64,000 nt of DNA from Scopulibacillus_A cellulosilyticus (GCF_042665295.1 NZ_JBHTCO010000045.1:62001-126000); one strand, 5' to 3'; shown: positions 16,989 to 26,275, numbered from the stretch's first letter. Translations and numbers: made by a program. The notes: generated by a model from the sequence alone, not told the origin.

Positions 16989-17780
16989 TTATGACTGAAA
17001 AGCTTCATAAGCTTCTTCAGCTGAACCGTTCCCATGAATGATGACATTCAATCCGGCGACAACCCCCGCTGGATTTTCATTTTCCGTAACATTGCGGCCG
17101 ACAGCTACCCCTTTCGCACCAGCATCCATACAGTGCTCAACAAACCTAAAATAGTCTAAGATGTGATTGGCTTTCGGACCGCCTAAAGCAAGAACAGGGC
17201 GTTGGGCATTTCTTATAATCCGGGCGTCGCCTGATTCACCAGAAAATCGTGTCTTAATAATATCTGCACCAAGCTCAGTTCCGAGCCGCGCCCCGGCGGC
17301 AATGACATCAGGCTGATTTGAAGCTTTATTTGTTACCGTATAGCCATAAGGAAGTGTTTCACAGATTAATGTCATATCCCACTTGTCAGCCTCCCGAGCT
17401 AATTCCCTGGCAACCTGATGTGAAGCTGCTTCATTGGCCGCTCCCGGGAACGTCATTGCTATAACACCATCCGCCCCAAGCTTTAATGCATCCTCAACTG
17501 TAATTAAACCAGCTGTATCCGGCACATTCGAATCAAATATCCCGGTTGACATATCGGCACGAACGATCATCCCCACTTGAGTCAATGCATTTTCATACGT
17601 TTTCGCCATCCCATACGTCACGATCACCGCATCAAGGCCATTTTCAATCATCTTAGGCAATTGAGCTATCGTATCATCAATACCCGCTGTTTTTGTTGAA
17701 AAGTAAAAGCCGTCTAAAGCCAATGTTATCGACTTGCCGTCGCTCGCAAATATATGAGACATCCGTCTGGTTTTTGACAT
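16989..17780 (-). CDS. DhnA/LsrF-type class I aldolase
   Basis: A 263-residue TIM-barrel aldolase of the DeoC/FbaB/LsrF group. It forms a Schiff base on a Lys that I place in IIKTRFSGESG (about residue 200). The glycine-rich phosphate site near ALGGPKANHILDY and VAVGRNVTENENP fits the DhnA family. It is first in the operon, behind a structured leader, and followed by the LyxK-like kinase gene. It should cleave the phosphorylated sugar or sugar acid produced by that kinase, probably giving a three-carbon phosphate. Alternatively it could act as an LsrF-like thiolase. Confidence 0.8.
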   Translation of the reverse strand: MSKTRRMSHIFASDGKSITLALDGFYFSTKTAGIDDTIAQLPKMIENGLDAVIVTYGMAKTYENALTQVGMIVRADMSTGIFDSNVPDTAGLITVEDALKLGADGVIAMTFPGAANEAASHQVARELAREADKWDMTLICETLPYGYTVTNKASNQPDVIAAGARLGTELGADIIKTRFSGESGDARIIRNAQRPVLALGGPKANHILDYFRFVEHCMDAGAKGVAVGRNVTENENPAGVVAGLNVIIHGNGSAEEAYEAFQS

Positions 17781-17791
17781 ACGCTCTCCCC

Positions 17792-17855
17792 CATTTCTTA
17801 AAGAACAAGAAATCCCCGCAAAGCATTGACGGTATGGGTCAACTTTTTGTGGGGA
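17792..17855 (-). promoter_or_regulatory. Structured leader of the aldolase-kinase operon
   Basis: On the minus strand a multi-step hairpin (17813-17855) pairs TCCCC/GGGGA, CAAA/TTTG and TTGAC/GTCAA. It is followed by a second hairpin TTTCTT/AAGAAA (17792-17810) that ends directly at the GGGGGAG binding site of the aldolase gene. Translation control or attenuation is plausible but not proven. Confidence 0.45.
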
Positions 17856-17863
17856 CTAGTCAC

Positions 17864-17878
17864 ATACGTAAAACGTAT
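17864..17878. promoter_or_regulatory. 15 bp palindrome, operator candidate
   Basis: ATACGT-AAA-ACGTAT is a perfect inverted repeat just upstream of the aldolase operon leader. No regulator gene is next to it. Confidence 0.4.
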
Positions 17879-17990
17879 ATATTTTTAATCTATGTTTTTG
17901 CTTGTCCAAATATTAGGGTGCGTCAAAATTAACTTAATGGAATTTACTAGATATATCATCCTGATGCAATAGTAATTTCTTGAATTTAAA

Positions 17991-18818
17991 TTACTTTGAT
18001 AATTTCATTTTCAAATAATTGAGGATGTTCGGAACGACAAGCGAATTGGGATCATCCTTTAGTGAACCCCCTTCAATACCTTCAAAAATATTAAACCAAT
18101 AATGTCCTTTATTAGGGATGACAAGTGTTTGTGTGTCGAACCCTTTTTGTTCCAATAACAATGAAAATGCCTCAGACTGACTGGCAGGAACGACATCATC
18201 CGAATCACCCCAAATAATGAAAAAAATAGTATTAAAAGGCTTTTCAAGCATTTTAATTTTATAGTATGGTGAGGCCTCTTTATACTTTTCAGGCATTTCA
18301 TTACAAGACCCGCCCATAAGCTGGCCGACGGGATCGTTATCTCTCGCTTCCATTGTGTACTGTTGCCAGGCAGGTAAATCATAGACACCATAAACGCCGA
18401 TCACAGCCGTGATATGATAAGAAGGATCTTTTTGGCTGTCTATGGTGATATATGTTGCAAGATGGCCGCCTGCAGAATCACCGAGGATAACGATATTATC
18501 GGTGTCAATCTTCCACTTTTTCGAGTTTTTAACAAAAAATTGTACAGCATCTTTTACATCATTGATAACATCAGGATACGTTGGGGTTTCAGGTGTTGAT
18601 AAGCGATAATTAAAGGTCATTGTTACATATCCTTGTTGGGCGAGATATGGCCCCCACTCGCAGTACATCTCTTTATAGCCCTGCAGCCATGCGCCGCCGT
18701 GAATAAGGACGATTCCCGGATATTTATCCCCCTCAGTTGGATAATAGACATCAGCTTTCAATGGCCCGTCATCGGTTTCTTTAAAAATAATATCTTTTTC
18801 TTCGTTGATTGGCATCAT
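17991..18818 (-). CDS. Alpha/beta-hydrolase, esterase/lipase family
   Basis: A 275-residue hydrolase of the BD-FAE/HSL-like esterase group. The oxyanion-hole motif is LIHGGAWLQG (about residues 39-48). The nucleophile Ser lies in LGDSAGGHLA. The acid Asp is in WGDSDDVVP and the catalytic His in NKGHYWFN. No signal peptide, so cytosolic. It precedes the aldolase operon on the same strand and is divergent from an MFS porter gene. Hydrolysis of an esterified or lactonised sugar acid taken up by that porter is an inference from context. Confidence 0.82.
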   Translation of the reverse strand: MMPINEEKDIIFKETDDGPLKADVYYPTEGDKYPGIVLIHGGAWLQGYKEMYCEWGPYLAQQGYVTMTFNYRLSTPETPTYPDVINDVKDAVQFFVKNSKKWKIDTDNIVILGDSAGGHLATYITIDSQKDPSYHITAVIGVYGVYDLPAWQQYTMEARDNDPVGQLMGGSCNEMPEKYKEASPYYKIKMLEKPFNTIFFIIWGDSDDVVPASQSEAFSLLLEQKGFDTQTLVIPNKGHYWFNIFEGIEGGSLKDDPNSLVVPNILNYLKMKLSK

Positions 18819-19004
18819 TTGTTAAACTTCCTTCCCTAAAGTTAATTTGCTATATGTCCATAATCAGTTTCTATACTATTTATCTTTAAATATACCCCTA
18901 ATTTCCGTAAAAACGAATTCAAAATTCCAATAACCATATCAATTTATAACACTACCACACTAAAGATTTATAGTATTAAACTATAAAATTATCAAAAATA
19001 GGTA

Positions 19005-19034
19005 TTAGAATTAATAAGTTTATACATTTATAAT
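19005..19034 (+). promoter_or_regulatory. Candidate promoter of the second MFS gene
   Basis: TTAGAA (19005-19010), 18 bp spacer, TATAAT (19029-19034), inside the 357 bp gap between the esterase and MFS genes. The -10 is perfect; the -35 is weak. Confidence 0.45.
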
Positions 19035-19074
19035 GGCTACATAAAAGCACCCAAGCGAAAAGGGGAATGAAGTT

Positions 19075-19110
19075 ATGATGAAAAGATTTGAAAACGTTTT
19101 TATACATTGA
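19075..19110 (+). CDS. Possible 11-codon leader peptide
   Basis: ATGATG with AAAAGGGG nine bases upstream opens a frame of 11 codons (MMKRFENVFIH, then TGA). It ends 65 bp before the MFS start and the cre site lies within it. It could be a translated leader, or the remnant of a larger gene. Evidence is only the binding site and position. Confidence 0.25.
   Translation: MMKRFENVFIH
19089..19102 (+). promoter_or_regulatory. cre-like site before the second MFS gene
   Basis: TGAAAACGTTTTTA matches the cre consensus at 13 of 14 positions, downstream of the candidate promoter, so catabolite repression by roadblock is likely. Confidence 0.6.
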
Positions 19111-19175
19111 TAAGGTTTTCGTTCAAGGTGATACACCAGGAAATCTGAATCTTATAAAATTACGGAGGTTATAAC

Positions 19176-20504
19176 ATGCTTCTTTCTAATCAGAGTAACG
19201 CCAAGAAAACAAAAGTAAGATGGAATATAGCTTTACTGATGTGGCTTGCTATATCTATTAACTATATTGATCGAACAAATCTTTCGGCAGCAACACCTAT
19301 AATAATGAAGCAATTTCATATTTCACCGGATATGATGGGGATTATTTTATCAGCCTTTTTTTGGCCATATGCACTTCTTCAAGTACCAGCCGGATGGTTT
19401 TCTGATAAAATTGGTCAACGTGTATGTTTAACAATTTCTGTTGCATGGTGGTCAATCGCAACGATTGCAACGGCATTTATTCGCGGTGTCGGATCACTAT
19501 TCGCTACAAGGTTTTTTATGGGTATTGGTGAATCAAGCGCCTTTCCGAGCTGCGCAGGGGTTACTGCAAGATGGTTTCCTGACAAAGAAAGAGGAAAAGT
19601 TTCAGCTATATATGACAGCGGAACAAAAATAGGTACCGCTGTAGCGATGCCCGGCGTTGTGTGGTTACTTTCTAGATTTGGCTGGCAAGCGCCATTCATT
19701 ATTTCCGGTCTGCTTGGTCTGATTTGGGCGGTTATCTGGTGGCTGTATTATCGTGATCCGGAAAAGCATAAGTACGCCAATCAAGCAGAAGTTGATTATA
19801 TTCGAGATGGTCAAATGAAAAAAGAGGGCGTTGATCAAACTCAGCCTATTAAATGGTATCAACTGCTTCGATATCGGAATATTTGGGCTATGTGTATAGG
19901 CTTTACCGCATTTACCTTTGTCATGTACTTTTTTATCACGTGGTTTCCTACCTACCTTGTACAAGAACAAGGAATGAGTTTGTTGAACATGGGGTTTGTT
20001 GCTATGATCCCTCCACTTACAGGTTTTGTTGCAGAACTTATAGGCGGATGGTTAACTGATTATTTATATATGAAAGGTCTTTCTCTATCGGTTGCACGTA
20101 AGATCAACTTGGTTGGAGGAATGTTACTGGCAACATCTATAGCCTTTGCTGCAATTGTCCATTCCACTGTATTGGCTGTAGTTCTATTCTCCCTTTCATA
20201 TGCCGGCTTAGAAATTGCCGCCGCAGCAATTATGGCATTGCCGGGCGACGTCGCTCCTAAAAATATGACTTCAATCGTATTCGGTCTTCAAAATGCCGTC
20301 TCTAATTTGGGAGGCGCTTTAGCTCCAATTGTTGTTGGACTTATCATTGCAAAGACACATTCATTTGTCCTTACTCTTCTATTTTCAGGTGTTATCACGC
20401 TGATTGGTGCAATAACCTATCTTTTCTGGCTTGGAAAAGTCGAACCGATTGATGTTGAAAAAAAGAAAGATAACAGATCGCCACTTAGCAAAACCGTTAA
20501 GTAA
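19176..20504 (+). CDS. MFS transporter, anion:cation symporter (ACS) family
   Basis: A 442-residue, 12-helix protein. The N-terminal motif NYIDRTNLSAATP (about residues 26-38) and GWFSDKIGQR mark the ACS family, which includes glucarate, galactonate, hexuronate and phthalate porters. FMGIGESSAFPS and VTARWFP in TM4-TM5 fit the sugar-acid branch (GudP/ExuT-like). The start follows ACGGAGGTTATAAC. It has its own promoter region with a cre-like site, and a terminator. Together with the adjacent sugar-acid operon, it probably imports that operon's substrate. Confidence 0.85.
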   Translation: MLLSNQSNAKKTKVRWNIALLMWLAISINYIDRTNLSAATPIIMKQFHISPDMMGIILSAFFWPYALLQVPAGWFSDKIGQRVCLTISVAWWSIATIATAFIRGVGSLFATRFFMGIGESSAFPSCAGVTARWFPDKERGKVSAIYDSGTKIGTAVAMPGVVWLLSRFGWQAPFIISGLLGLIWAVIWWLYYRDPEKHKYANQAEVDYIRDGQMKKEGVDQTQPIKWYQLLRYRNIWAMCIGFTAFTFVMYFFITWFPTYLVQEQGMSLLNMGFVAMIPPLTGFVAELIGGWLTDYLYMKGLSLSVARKINLVGGMLLATSIAFAAIVHSTVLAVVLFSLSYAGLEIAAAAIMALPGDVAPKNMTSIVFGLQNAVSNLGGALAPIVVGLIIAKTHSFVLTLLFSGVITLIGAITYLFWLGKVEPIDVEKKKDNRSPLSKTVK

Positions 20505-20556
20505 AACTTGGGAGTAATGAAATTTTGTAATTTTTAATTTAATATCAATTCTAAAA

Positions 20557-20596
20557 CCCTCTGAACTATGGATTACATGGCTCAGAGGGCTTATCG
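20557..20596 (+). terminator. Terminator of the second MFS gene
   Basis: Perfect stem CCCTCTGA (20557-20564) / TCAGAGGG (20582-20589), then CTTATCGTTATTTT. The T-run is interrupted. It also lies downstream of the convergent gutR gene. Confidence 0.6.
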
Positions 20597-20661
20597 TTAT
20601 TTTAAAGCGGATAGAAACAATTACTAAGTTATCTTCTTATTTTAGAAATCGAAACTCGCAT

Positions 20662-23217
20662 TCAATATTTAGTAAAATCCCCATTGCTCTTATCCAGCTT
20701 ATTTTCCAGCACCTCATTAAATTGCTCCACTTCATTTCGAATGCTAATCGTTTGTTCCCATGAATCAATAATAGCAAGAGCCTTCTTATTTAATCGCAGA
20801 GCTTCAGCATAATCCCCTGTACCGGCTGACAGTTGGGCCCTGCCATAATAGTAATATATAAGCTCTATCTGGTTAGGTTGGGTTTTGTCATATAACACAT
20901 GCCCGAAAGCTTTTTCTGCCTTTTCGGCCTCACCGCACTCTACATAGGCAACCCCTAAATTGAAATAAGCTTCAATCGTTTTTTCACCGCCATAAACGGC
21001 ACTGATTTTATTCGCTTCTTCATACCACCGGACAGCTTCTTTGTATTGGCTGCGCTGTAAACAGAGATCACCTTTAACTAGTAAAAGGCGATGCTGAATG
21101 ATAGGTGATGAAGGGATATTCACAGCCTCATCTAATATATCAGCTGCTTTATCAGGTTGGTTTTCTTTCAAAGACAGCCTTGATTTAAAAGCAAGTCCTA
21201 ACACTTTTAAATCGCACACATCAGGATTATCGGCATCCAAGTGTTCTAATACTTGGAGTCCCGCTTCAATCTGTTGGAGTCCTCTATTTAAATCGTTTAT
21301 CTCAATAAGTGCCCAACCTGCTGTATCAATTTGAAACAATGCTTCAAGTATCGGTTCATCTAATTGTCTTGCAGCTTTAGCCGCCTTAAGACCGTATTCT
21401 ATTCGTAACGGCAAATTAACCCTGCTTAAAAAATGGCTGACTCGTATTACTAGTTCAATTAAGAATTCACTTTGTCCTTCCATATAAGCCCACTCTAAGG
21501 CTTTATATATATTTGGCCACTCCTGTTTAATTTTTTCGAGATCACGGCCAAGAAGGTAATTCCAATAAGCTGCGCTGGGCTGTTCCCGTTTTAAATAGGT
21601 GTCCAAATAATTAATATAATATTGAACCCAGCGTTTGCGTGATGCCAATTCCATCTCTTGATTCTCAGATAAATTCTGCTCACCGTAAGCTATTACCGTT
21701 TGATGCCCCCGATAGTGAAGTTGTTCATTTACCCGCTCAGGCTGAATTAATGCATAGGTTCTCATCTGTTCAACAGCATGATGAAAACGCCGAACGTCCA
21801 ATCCTGCTGCTTGCGCCCAGCTGTTTGCATCTGGAGGCCTAGTGAAAAAACAGAGCACCTGCCAAAGGCGCCGAGTATCCTCATGACAGCGTATCCACGT
21901 GCGTCCAAAAAGATATTCAAAGAGTCCTAATAAAGAATAGCTTGCTTCTTCTATTTCCTTAATAAGCCTTTGAATGGGAATATCATTATCTATGATATAG
22001 GCAATACTGAGTGACAAGGCTTTAGGATTACCTGCAGTTGCCGAAATTAACTGCATATGCATTTCACTGGATGCATGAAGTAACTGCTTGATCTTTTTTT
22101 GTTTGTCCGGGGGATGAAACATCTTATCGTGACGGGAGACCTCCTGAATAAGAAAATCGAGAGCCTCGGTTTTTTGAAGTCCGCTTAATTGAATGATATT
22201 CATGTCCCGAAAGGCTTCACCGTAATTTTGATTTAGATTTTCCCGGGCAGTTAGGATTACCTTAACACCTTGCGGGAGATCATTAATAAATTGGGAAATA
22301 TCACTGTCTGCAGTATCAATACTGTCAACAATAAGCAATATTTGCTCTTCTCTGGCATACGCTGCGAGGGCATGACGAACAACCAATTGCTTTTCATTAA
22401 TCGATTTATCTATGAGTTCAGCCCGTCCAAGCTGATAGGCAATTGTGTTAAGAAAGTCGTTGAAACTAAGATTTTTCAAATCAGCGCTCACCCATATCAT
22501 ACAGCGAAACCTCGGCCAACACTTGTCAAGGGTGATCCCTTCTCGATGCAGCCTGCCAACACAGGCATAGGCCGCTTCAAGCGCAATCGTTGTTTTCCCC
22601 ATTCCTGCCCATCCGGTAATTAGGCACATCGGTGAAGGAGATAACATCCATTGCCGAATCGCTTCCAATTCATGCCGGCGTCCAATAAAAGTGTTTGACC
22701 AGCGTGTCGGCAAGTTATGTCCCAAAGGCTTGACTTCCATGGCAAACTTTTGATTATCCGGCTTGTCATCAAACAGCCGTTCAATGACTTTTTTAATGTC
22801 TTGATCAGAAGGAGCACCAAATAATCCGTTTTTCTGCTGCTTTTTAGCCTTCTTAAGACAAGAAGCTATCCATAAAGGTATGGCCGGTTTGACAACGGGA
22901 ATAGAGGTCGTCTGCAATAGTTCCGTAAACCATCTTATATCCATTTCACTGTTTTCAAGGATGATCCATATGACGCCAAAAAGTTTGGCATCTTCAATCC
23001 GCCCAGGTATATATTTACTTCCCATTTGCCCCATCCAGCTTTTAATGGTATTTGCCGAAACGCCAAGTTGATCCGCAATCTTGTCCAGATAAGATTGCCC
23101 CGTTGAGAACGTTTCCGGTTTCTTCCGCTTGGTTTTATAGTCAGGATGCTGTCTTAATGCCTTAATGCCGGAAGATAACAGTTTGGCAAATCCGTTCTGG
23201 TCTTCAAGTTCAGCCAT
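20662..23217 (-). CDS. gutR: GutR-type STAND/NB-ARC transcriptional regulator
   Basis: An 851-residue signal-transduction ATPase. An N-terminal helix-turn-helix is seen at about residues 43-64 (LDKIADQLGVSANTIKSWMG). The NB-ARC domain has Walker A TGWAGMGKTT (201-210), Walker B ILLIVDSID (293-301) and the sensor VILTARE (320-326). The C-terminal third (from about 600) is built of TPR-like helical repeats for ligand or partner sensing. B. subtilis GutR, 829 residues, has the same layout, activates the glucitol operon and is likewise divergent from gutB. Here gutB and gutP follow on the other strand, making the assignment firm. ATP-driven oligomerisation on binding glucitol is family knowledge. 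Confidence 0.85.
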   Translation of the reverse strand: MAELEDQNGFAKLLSSGIKALRQHPDYKTKRKKPETFSTGQSYLDKIADQLGVSANTIKSWMGQMGSKYIPGRIEDAKLFGVIWIILENSEMDIRWFTELLQTTSIPVVKPAIPLWIASCLKKAKKQQKNGLFGAPSDQDIKKVIERLFDDKPDNQKFAMEVKPLGHNLPTRWSNTFIGRRHELEAIRQWMLSPSPMCLITGWAGMGKTTIALEAAYACVGRLHREGITLDKCWPRFRCMIWVSADLKNLSFNDFLNTIAYQLGRAELIDKSINEKQLVVRHALAAYAREEQILLIVDSIDTADSDISQFINDLPQGVKVILTARENLNQNYGEAFRDMNIIQLSGLQKTEALDFLIQEVSRHDKMFHPPDKQKKIKQLLHASSEMHMQLISATAGNPKALSLSIAYIIDNDIPIQRLIKEIEEASYSLLGLFEYLFGRTWIRCHEDTRRLWQVLCFFTRPPDANSWAQAAGLDVRRFHHAVEQMRTYALIQPERVNEQLHYRGHQTVIAYGEQNLSENQEMELASRKRWVQYYINYLDTYLKREQPSAAYWNYLLGRDLEKIKQEWPNIYKALEWAYMEGQSEFLIELVIRVSHFLSRVNLPLRIEYGLKAAKAARQLDEPILEALFQIDTAGWALIEINDLNRGLQQIEAGLQVLEHLDADNPDVCDLKVLGLAFKSRLSLKENQPDKAADILDEAVNIPSSPIIQHRLLLVKGDLCLQRSQYKEAVRWYEEANKISAVYGGEKTIEAYFNLGVAYVECGEAEKAEKAFGHVLYDKTQPNQIELIYYYYGRAQLSAGTGDYAEALRLNKKALAIIDSWEQTISIRNEVEQFNEVLENKLDKSNGDFTKY

Positions 23218-23293
23218 AACCTCTGCTCACTTCCTTTAGCGATTCTTTATAACTTATTTTAGCCAGTACATTCCTTTTTGTACATGGAAAACA

Positions 23294-23318
23294 AAAAGTA
23301 CAGTACCACTGTACTTTT
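23294..23318. promoter_or_regulatory. Perfect inverted repeat, GutR operator candidate
   Basis: AAAAGTACAGT-ACC-ACTGTACTTTT: 11 bp arms around 3 bp, in the 307 bp divergent gutR-gutB gap, 77 bp from gutR and 207 bp from gutB. In B. subtilis GutR binds a 29 bp imperfect inverted repeat upstream of gutB. Its nearness to gutR also allows autoregulation. A weaker cre-like TTAAAGCGATTAAA lies at 23457-23470. Confidence 0.6.
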
Positions 23319-23524
23319 ATACAGTTGAAAATGCTAGAAACCCTTTGAGTTAATGTGTAACGTTAAATATGAAACAAGTGATTTTAAAACTGAATGCACT
23401 TACATTTTTGATGAGAGTATGAATCTATCTTTCTTATCAATATTAGAGTTTCACAATTAAAGCGATTAAATTTTATAAGCATTGTATCCAAGATTAAATA
23501 CTAATAAAGAAAGGAAATTGACGA

Positions 23525-24589
23525 ATGTTAAAAAACACTGTACCTCAAACAATGAAAGCAGCCGTTATGCACAGCCCTCGGAAAATCAATATCGAAACAC
23601 TGCCTGTACCGGAAATTAATCCAGATGAAGTTTTGATCAAAGTCATTGCCGTGGGCATATGCGGCTCAGATCTGCATTATTATACACACGGCAAAATCGG
23701 TAAATATGTTGTAGAAAAGCCGTTTATCCTTGGTCATGAATGTGCCGGGGATATTGCAGCCGTCGGGTCAGATGTCAAAGAGTTTAAAGCAGGCGACCGT
23801 GTAGCGATTGAACCGGGCGTAACCTGCGGACACTGTGAAGCTTGCAAAGAAGGAAGATATAACCTTTGTCCGGACGTTCAGTTCTTGGCTACGCCGCCCG
23901 TAGATGGAGCGTTTGTCCAGTATATTAAAATTCGAAAAGACTTTGTTTTTCCGATTCCGGATACGCTTTCTTACGAGGAAGCTGCCCTTATTGAACCCTT
24001 CTCCGTTGGCATTCATGCCGCAAATAGAACCAAACTGCAGCCTGGTTCCACGATTGCTATTATGGGAATGGGGCCGGTTGGTCTGATGGCTGTTGCCGCA
24101 GCCAAAGCATTTGGCGCAGGAAACATCATTGTAACTGACCTTGAACCGCTTAGACTTGATGCGGCAAAACAAATGGGGGCAACCCATGCAATTAATATTC
24201 GTGATCAGGACCCGGTTAAAGAAATCCGTAAGTTAACAAACAACAAAGGGGTTGACGTTGCTTGGGAAACAGCAGGAAATCCATCGGCACTGCAGTCAGC
24301 ACTGGCATCAGTTCGCCGCGGCGGAAAACTTGCCATTGTCGGATTGCCAGCCCAGAACGATATTCCGCTTAATGTACCGTTTATCGCAGATAATGAAATT
24401 GATATCTCTGGTATTTTCCGATATGCCAATACGTATCCAAAAGGCATCAACTTCCTTGCCTCCGGTATTGCGGATACAAAGAATTTAATTACAGACAAGT
24501 ATTCATTAGAAGAGGCACAAGAAGCAATGGAGCGGGCGCTTAATTATAAGAATGAATGTTTAAAGGTAGTTGTCTATCCGAATCGCTAA
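23525..24589 (+). CDS. gutB: Sorbitol (glucitol) dehydrogenase
   Basis: A 354-residue zinc-dependent medium-chain dehydrogenase that oxidises glucitol to fructose with NAD. Catalytic zinc site: CGSDLHYY and GHECAG. The structural zinc lobe has four Cys in CGHCEACKEGRYNLC. The Rossmann fold has MGMGPVGLMAV, with an acidic residue after beta-2 (VTDLE) indicating NAD. Length and gene order equal B. subtilis gutB (353 residues). Xylitol or other polyols are also accepted by this family. Start ATG follows AAAGGAAATTG. Confidence 0.9.
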   Translation: MLKNTVPQTMKAAVMHSPRKINIETLPVPEINPDEVLIKVIAVGICGSDLHYYTHGKIGKYVVEKPFILGHECAGDIAAVGSDVKEFKAGDRVAIEPGVTCGHCEACKEGRYNLCPDVQFLATPPVDGAFVQYIKIRKDFVFPIPDTLSYEEAALIEPFSVGIHAANRTKLQPGSTIAIMGMGPVGLMAVAAAKAFGAGNIIVTDLEPLRLDAAKQMGATHAINIRDQDPVKEIRKLTNNKGVDVAWETAGNPSALQSALASVRRGGKLAIVGLPAQNDIPLNVPFIADNEIDISGIFRYANTYPKGINFLASGIADTKNLITDKYSLEEAQEAMERALNYKNECLKVVVYPNR

Positions 24590-24756
24590 TTTCCGTTATT
24601 GAATAGTATCGCATCTTTTCATATAAAAGGAGTACGAAATTTGCTTAGAGTTAATAAAGGGCACGTCTTAGGCGGATTTTAGTACTCCCGCTGTATCAAT
24701 AGATCTAAAGATCGAAGTAAACTAACAAATGTAACCGGATTCAGGAGGGATGATAA

Positions 24757-26157
24757 ATGATCAACACAGCACAATCAGAAAAATTGAAGTCTGGGGACTT
24801 AACGGAGACAACATTCAGCGGGCGTTTATCATGGTTAGAGCGGTTTGGATATGGCTTTGGCGATATGTCTTATAATATTATCTTTCAATTTGTAAACGCA
24901 TATCTCCTATTTTATTTTACAGATGTCGACGGTATTAAGCCCGCAATTATTGCAACATTGTTTCTGTTAGTACGTATTTTAGATGCTGTCTGCGACCCTC
25001 TAATGGGATTCATTTTAGACAAAACCAATACACGATGGGGAAAAGCCAGACCATACTTATTATGGGTTGCCCTTCCGTTCGCAGTATTTACTGTTTTATG
25101 TTTTACAACACCCCACTTTGGATTAACAGGAAACATGATTTATGCCTACGTGACTTATATTTTGCTTGGGATGTCTTTCAGTATGCAAACCATACCAGTC
25201 AATAGCTTAACCGCCCGGATGACTGATAATGTACAAGAACGAACGGTTTTAACAACGGTACGTATGATATTAGTTTATATTGGCATCCTTTTATCCATCG
25301 CATGCGCAACGCCGCTTGTTACAGCGTTTGGCGGTCATAACCAGTCAAAAGGATTTCTGTTTACTGCTCTTCTCTATGCAATTGTAAGCATCATTTTAAA
25401 CCTTTTCAGCTTTTTTACTGTCAGGGAAAGAATCGCTGTTAAAAAAAGGCATAACCATGGATTCAAAAAGACAATATCTGTGCTATTTAAAAACAAACCG
25501 TTGATTATTCTTGCTTTATCATTTTTAGCGTTTGCAATCGCTTTTAACATTCGATTAGGTACAATGGTCTACTATTTTACGTATAATATGCATCACAAAG
25601 AATTAAAATTTATCGGAACTGTTTTATTTTTTGGCGCCGCGTTAATCAGCAACTTATTTATACCTTTGTTATCTGAAAAATGGGGTAGAAAGAAATTAAT
25701 GATTATCTCAGCATCTCTTTCACTGCTTACGTACGCTGGGTTGCAGTTTACACCCTATACTTCGGTCACACTTATTTTAATCTGGTTTTTTACTTCCGGC
25801 TTCTTTACAACACCCTTAAATACGCTTGCTTGGGGGATGCTTGCAGATTGCGTAGACTTCGCAGAATGGAAGACTGGTGTTCGAGCAGATGGTGTAGTTG
25901 TGTCCAGCATGAGTTTTATCAACAAATTAGGTGTTGCTATTGCCGGTTCTTTCGCTGCATTCTACTTGGGACGGTCTGGTTATGTCGCTAATGCCCATCA
26001 GACACTCTCATCCCTTAATGCCATTCGGAACATGAATGCTTTGATTCCAGGAATTTTTATTTTACTTTCAATCTTAATCATATGTTTCTATCCTCTATCG
26101 GAAAAAAGGTATCAAACAATGATTTCAGAAATGGAACAGAAAAAGCAGGATAAATAA
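24757..26157 (+). CDS. gutP: Glucitol permease, GPH family
   Basis: A 466-residue, 12-helix glycoside-pentoside-hexuronide:cation symporter. Seen are RFGYGFGDMSYNI in TM1, the DAVCDPLMGFILDKTNTRWGK-type region after TM2 (residues about 84-104), and GMLADCVDFAEWKTGVRADG near TM10, all family hallmarks. It follows gutB by 167 bp, as in B. subtilis, and has AGGAGGG before its ATG. The gap holds an inverted repeat GGAGTAC/GTACTCC. The role is sodium- or proton-coupled glucitol uptake. Confidence 0.88.
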   Translation: MINTAQSEKLKSGDLTETTFSGRLSWLERFGYGFGDMSYNIIFQFVNAYLLFYFTDVDGIKPAIIATLFLLVRILDAVCDPLMGFILDKTNTRWGKARPYLLWVALPFAVFTVLCFTTPHFGLTGNMIYAYVTYILLGMSFSMQTIPVNSLTARMTDNVQERTVLTTVRMILVYIGILLSIACATPLVTAFGGHNQSKGFLFTALLYAIVSIILNLFSFFTVRERIAVKKRHNHGFKKTISVLFKNKPLIILALSFLAFAIAFNIRLGTMVYYFTYNMHHKELKFIGTVLFFGAALISNLFIPLLSEKWGRKKLMIISASLSLLTYAGLQFTPYTSVTLILIWFFTSGFFTTPLNTLAWGMLADCVDFAEWKTGVRADGVVVSSMSFINKLGVAIAGSFAAFYLGRSGYVANAHQTLSSLNAIRNMNALIPGIFILLSILIICFYPLSEKRYQTMISEMEQKKQDK

Positions 26158-26230
26158 TGGATAATTAAGTAAAAGATGATCAGCATAATATTGGCTGCTT
26201 AAAATAATCTTTAAAAAGGCATGAAAAATT

Positions 26231-26275
26231 ACCTCTGAAGAATGTTGCCCCCTTCAGAGGTATATTGATTTTTTC
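26231..26275. terminator. Terminator between gutP and DUF5634 copy 2
   Basis: Perfect stem ACCTCTGAAG / CTTCAGAGGT, followed on the plus strand by ATATTGATTTTTTC. Shared by convergent genes. Confidence 0.8.

Noticed and set aside
20662..23217. Antiphage STAND defence protein
   Set aside because: The N-terminal helix-turn-helix, the length and the divergent gutB-gutP genes identify it as the glucitol regulator GutR.
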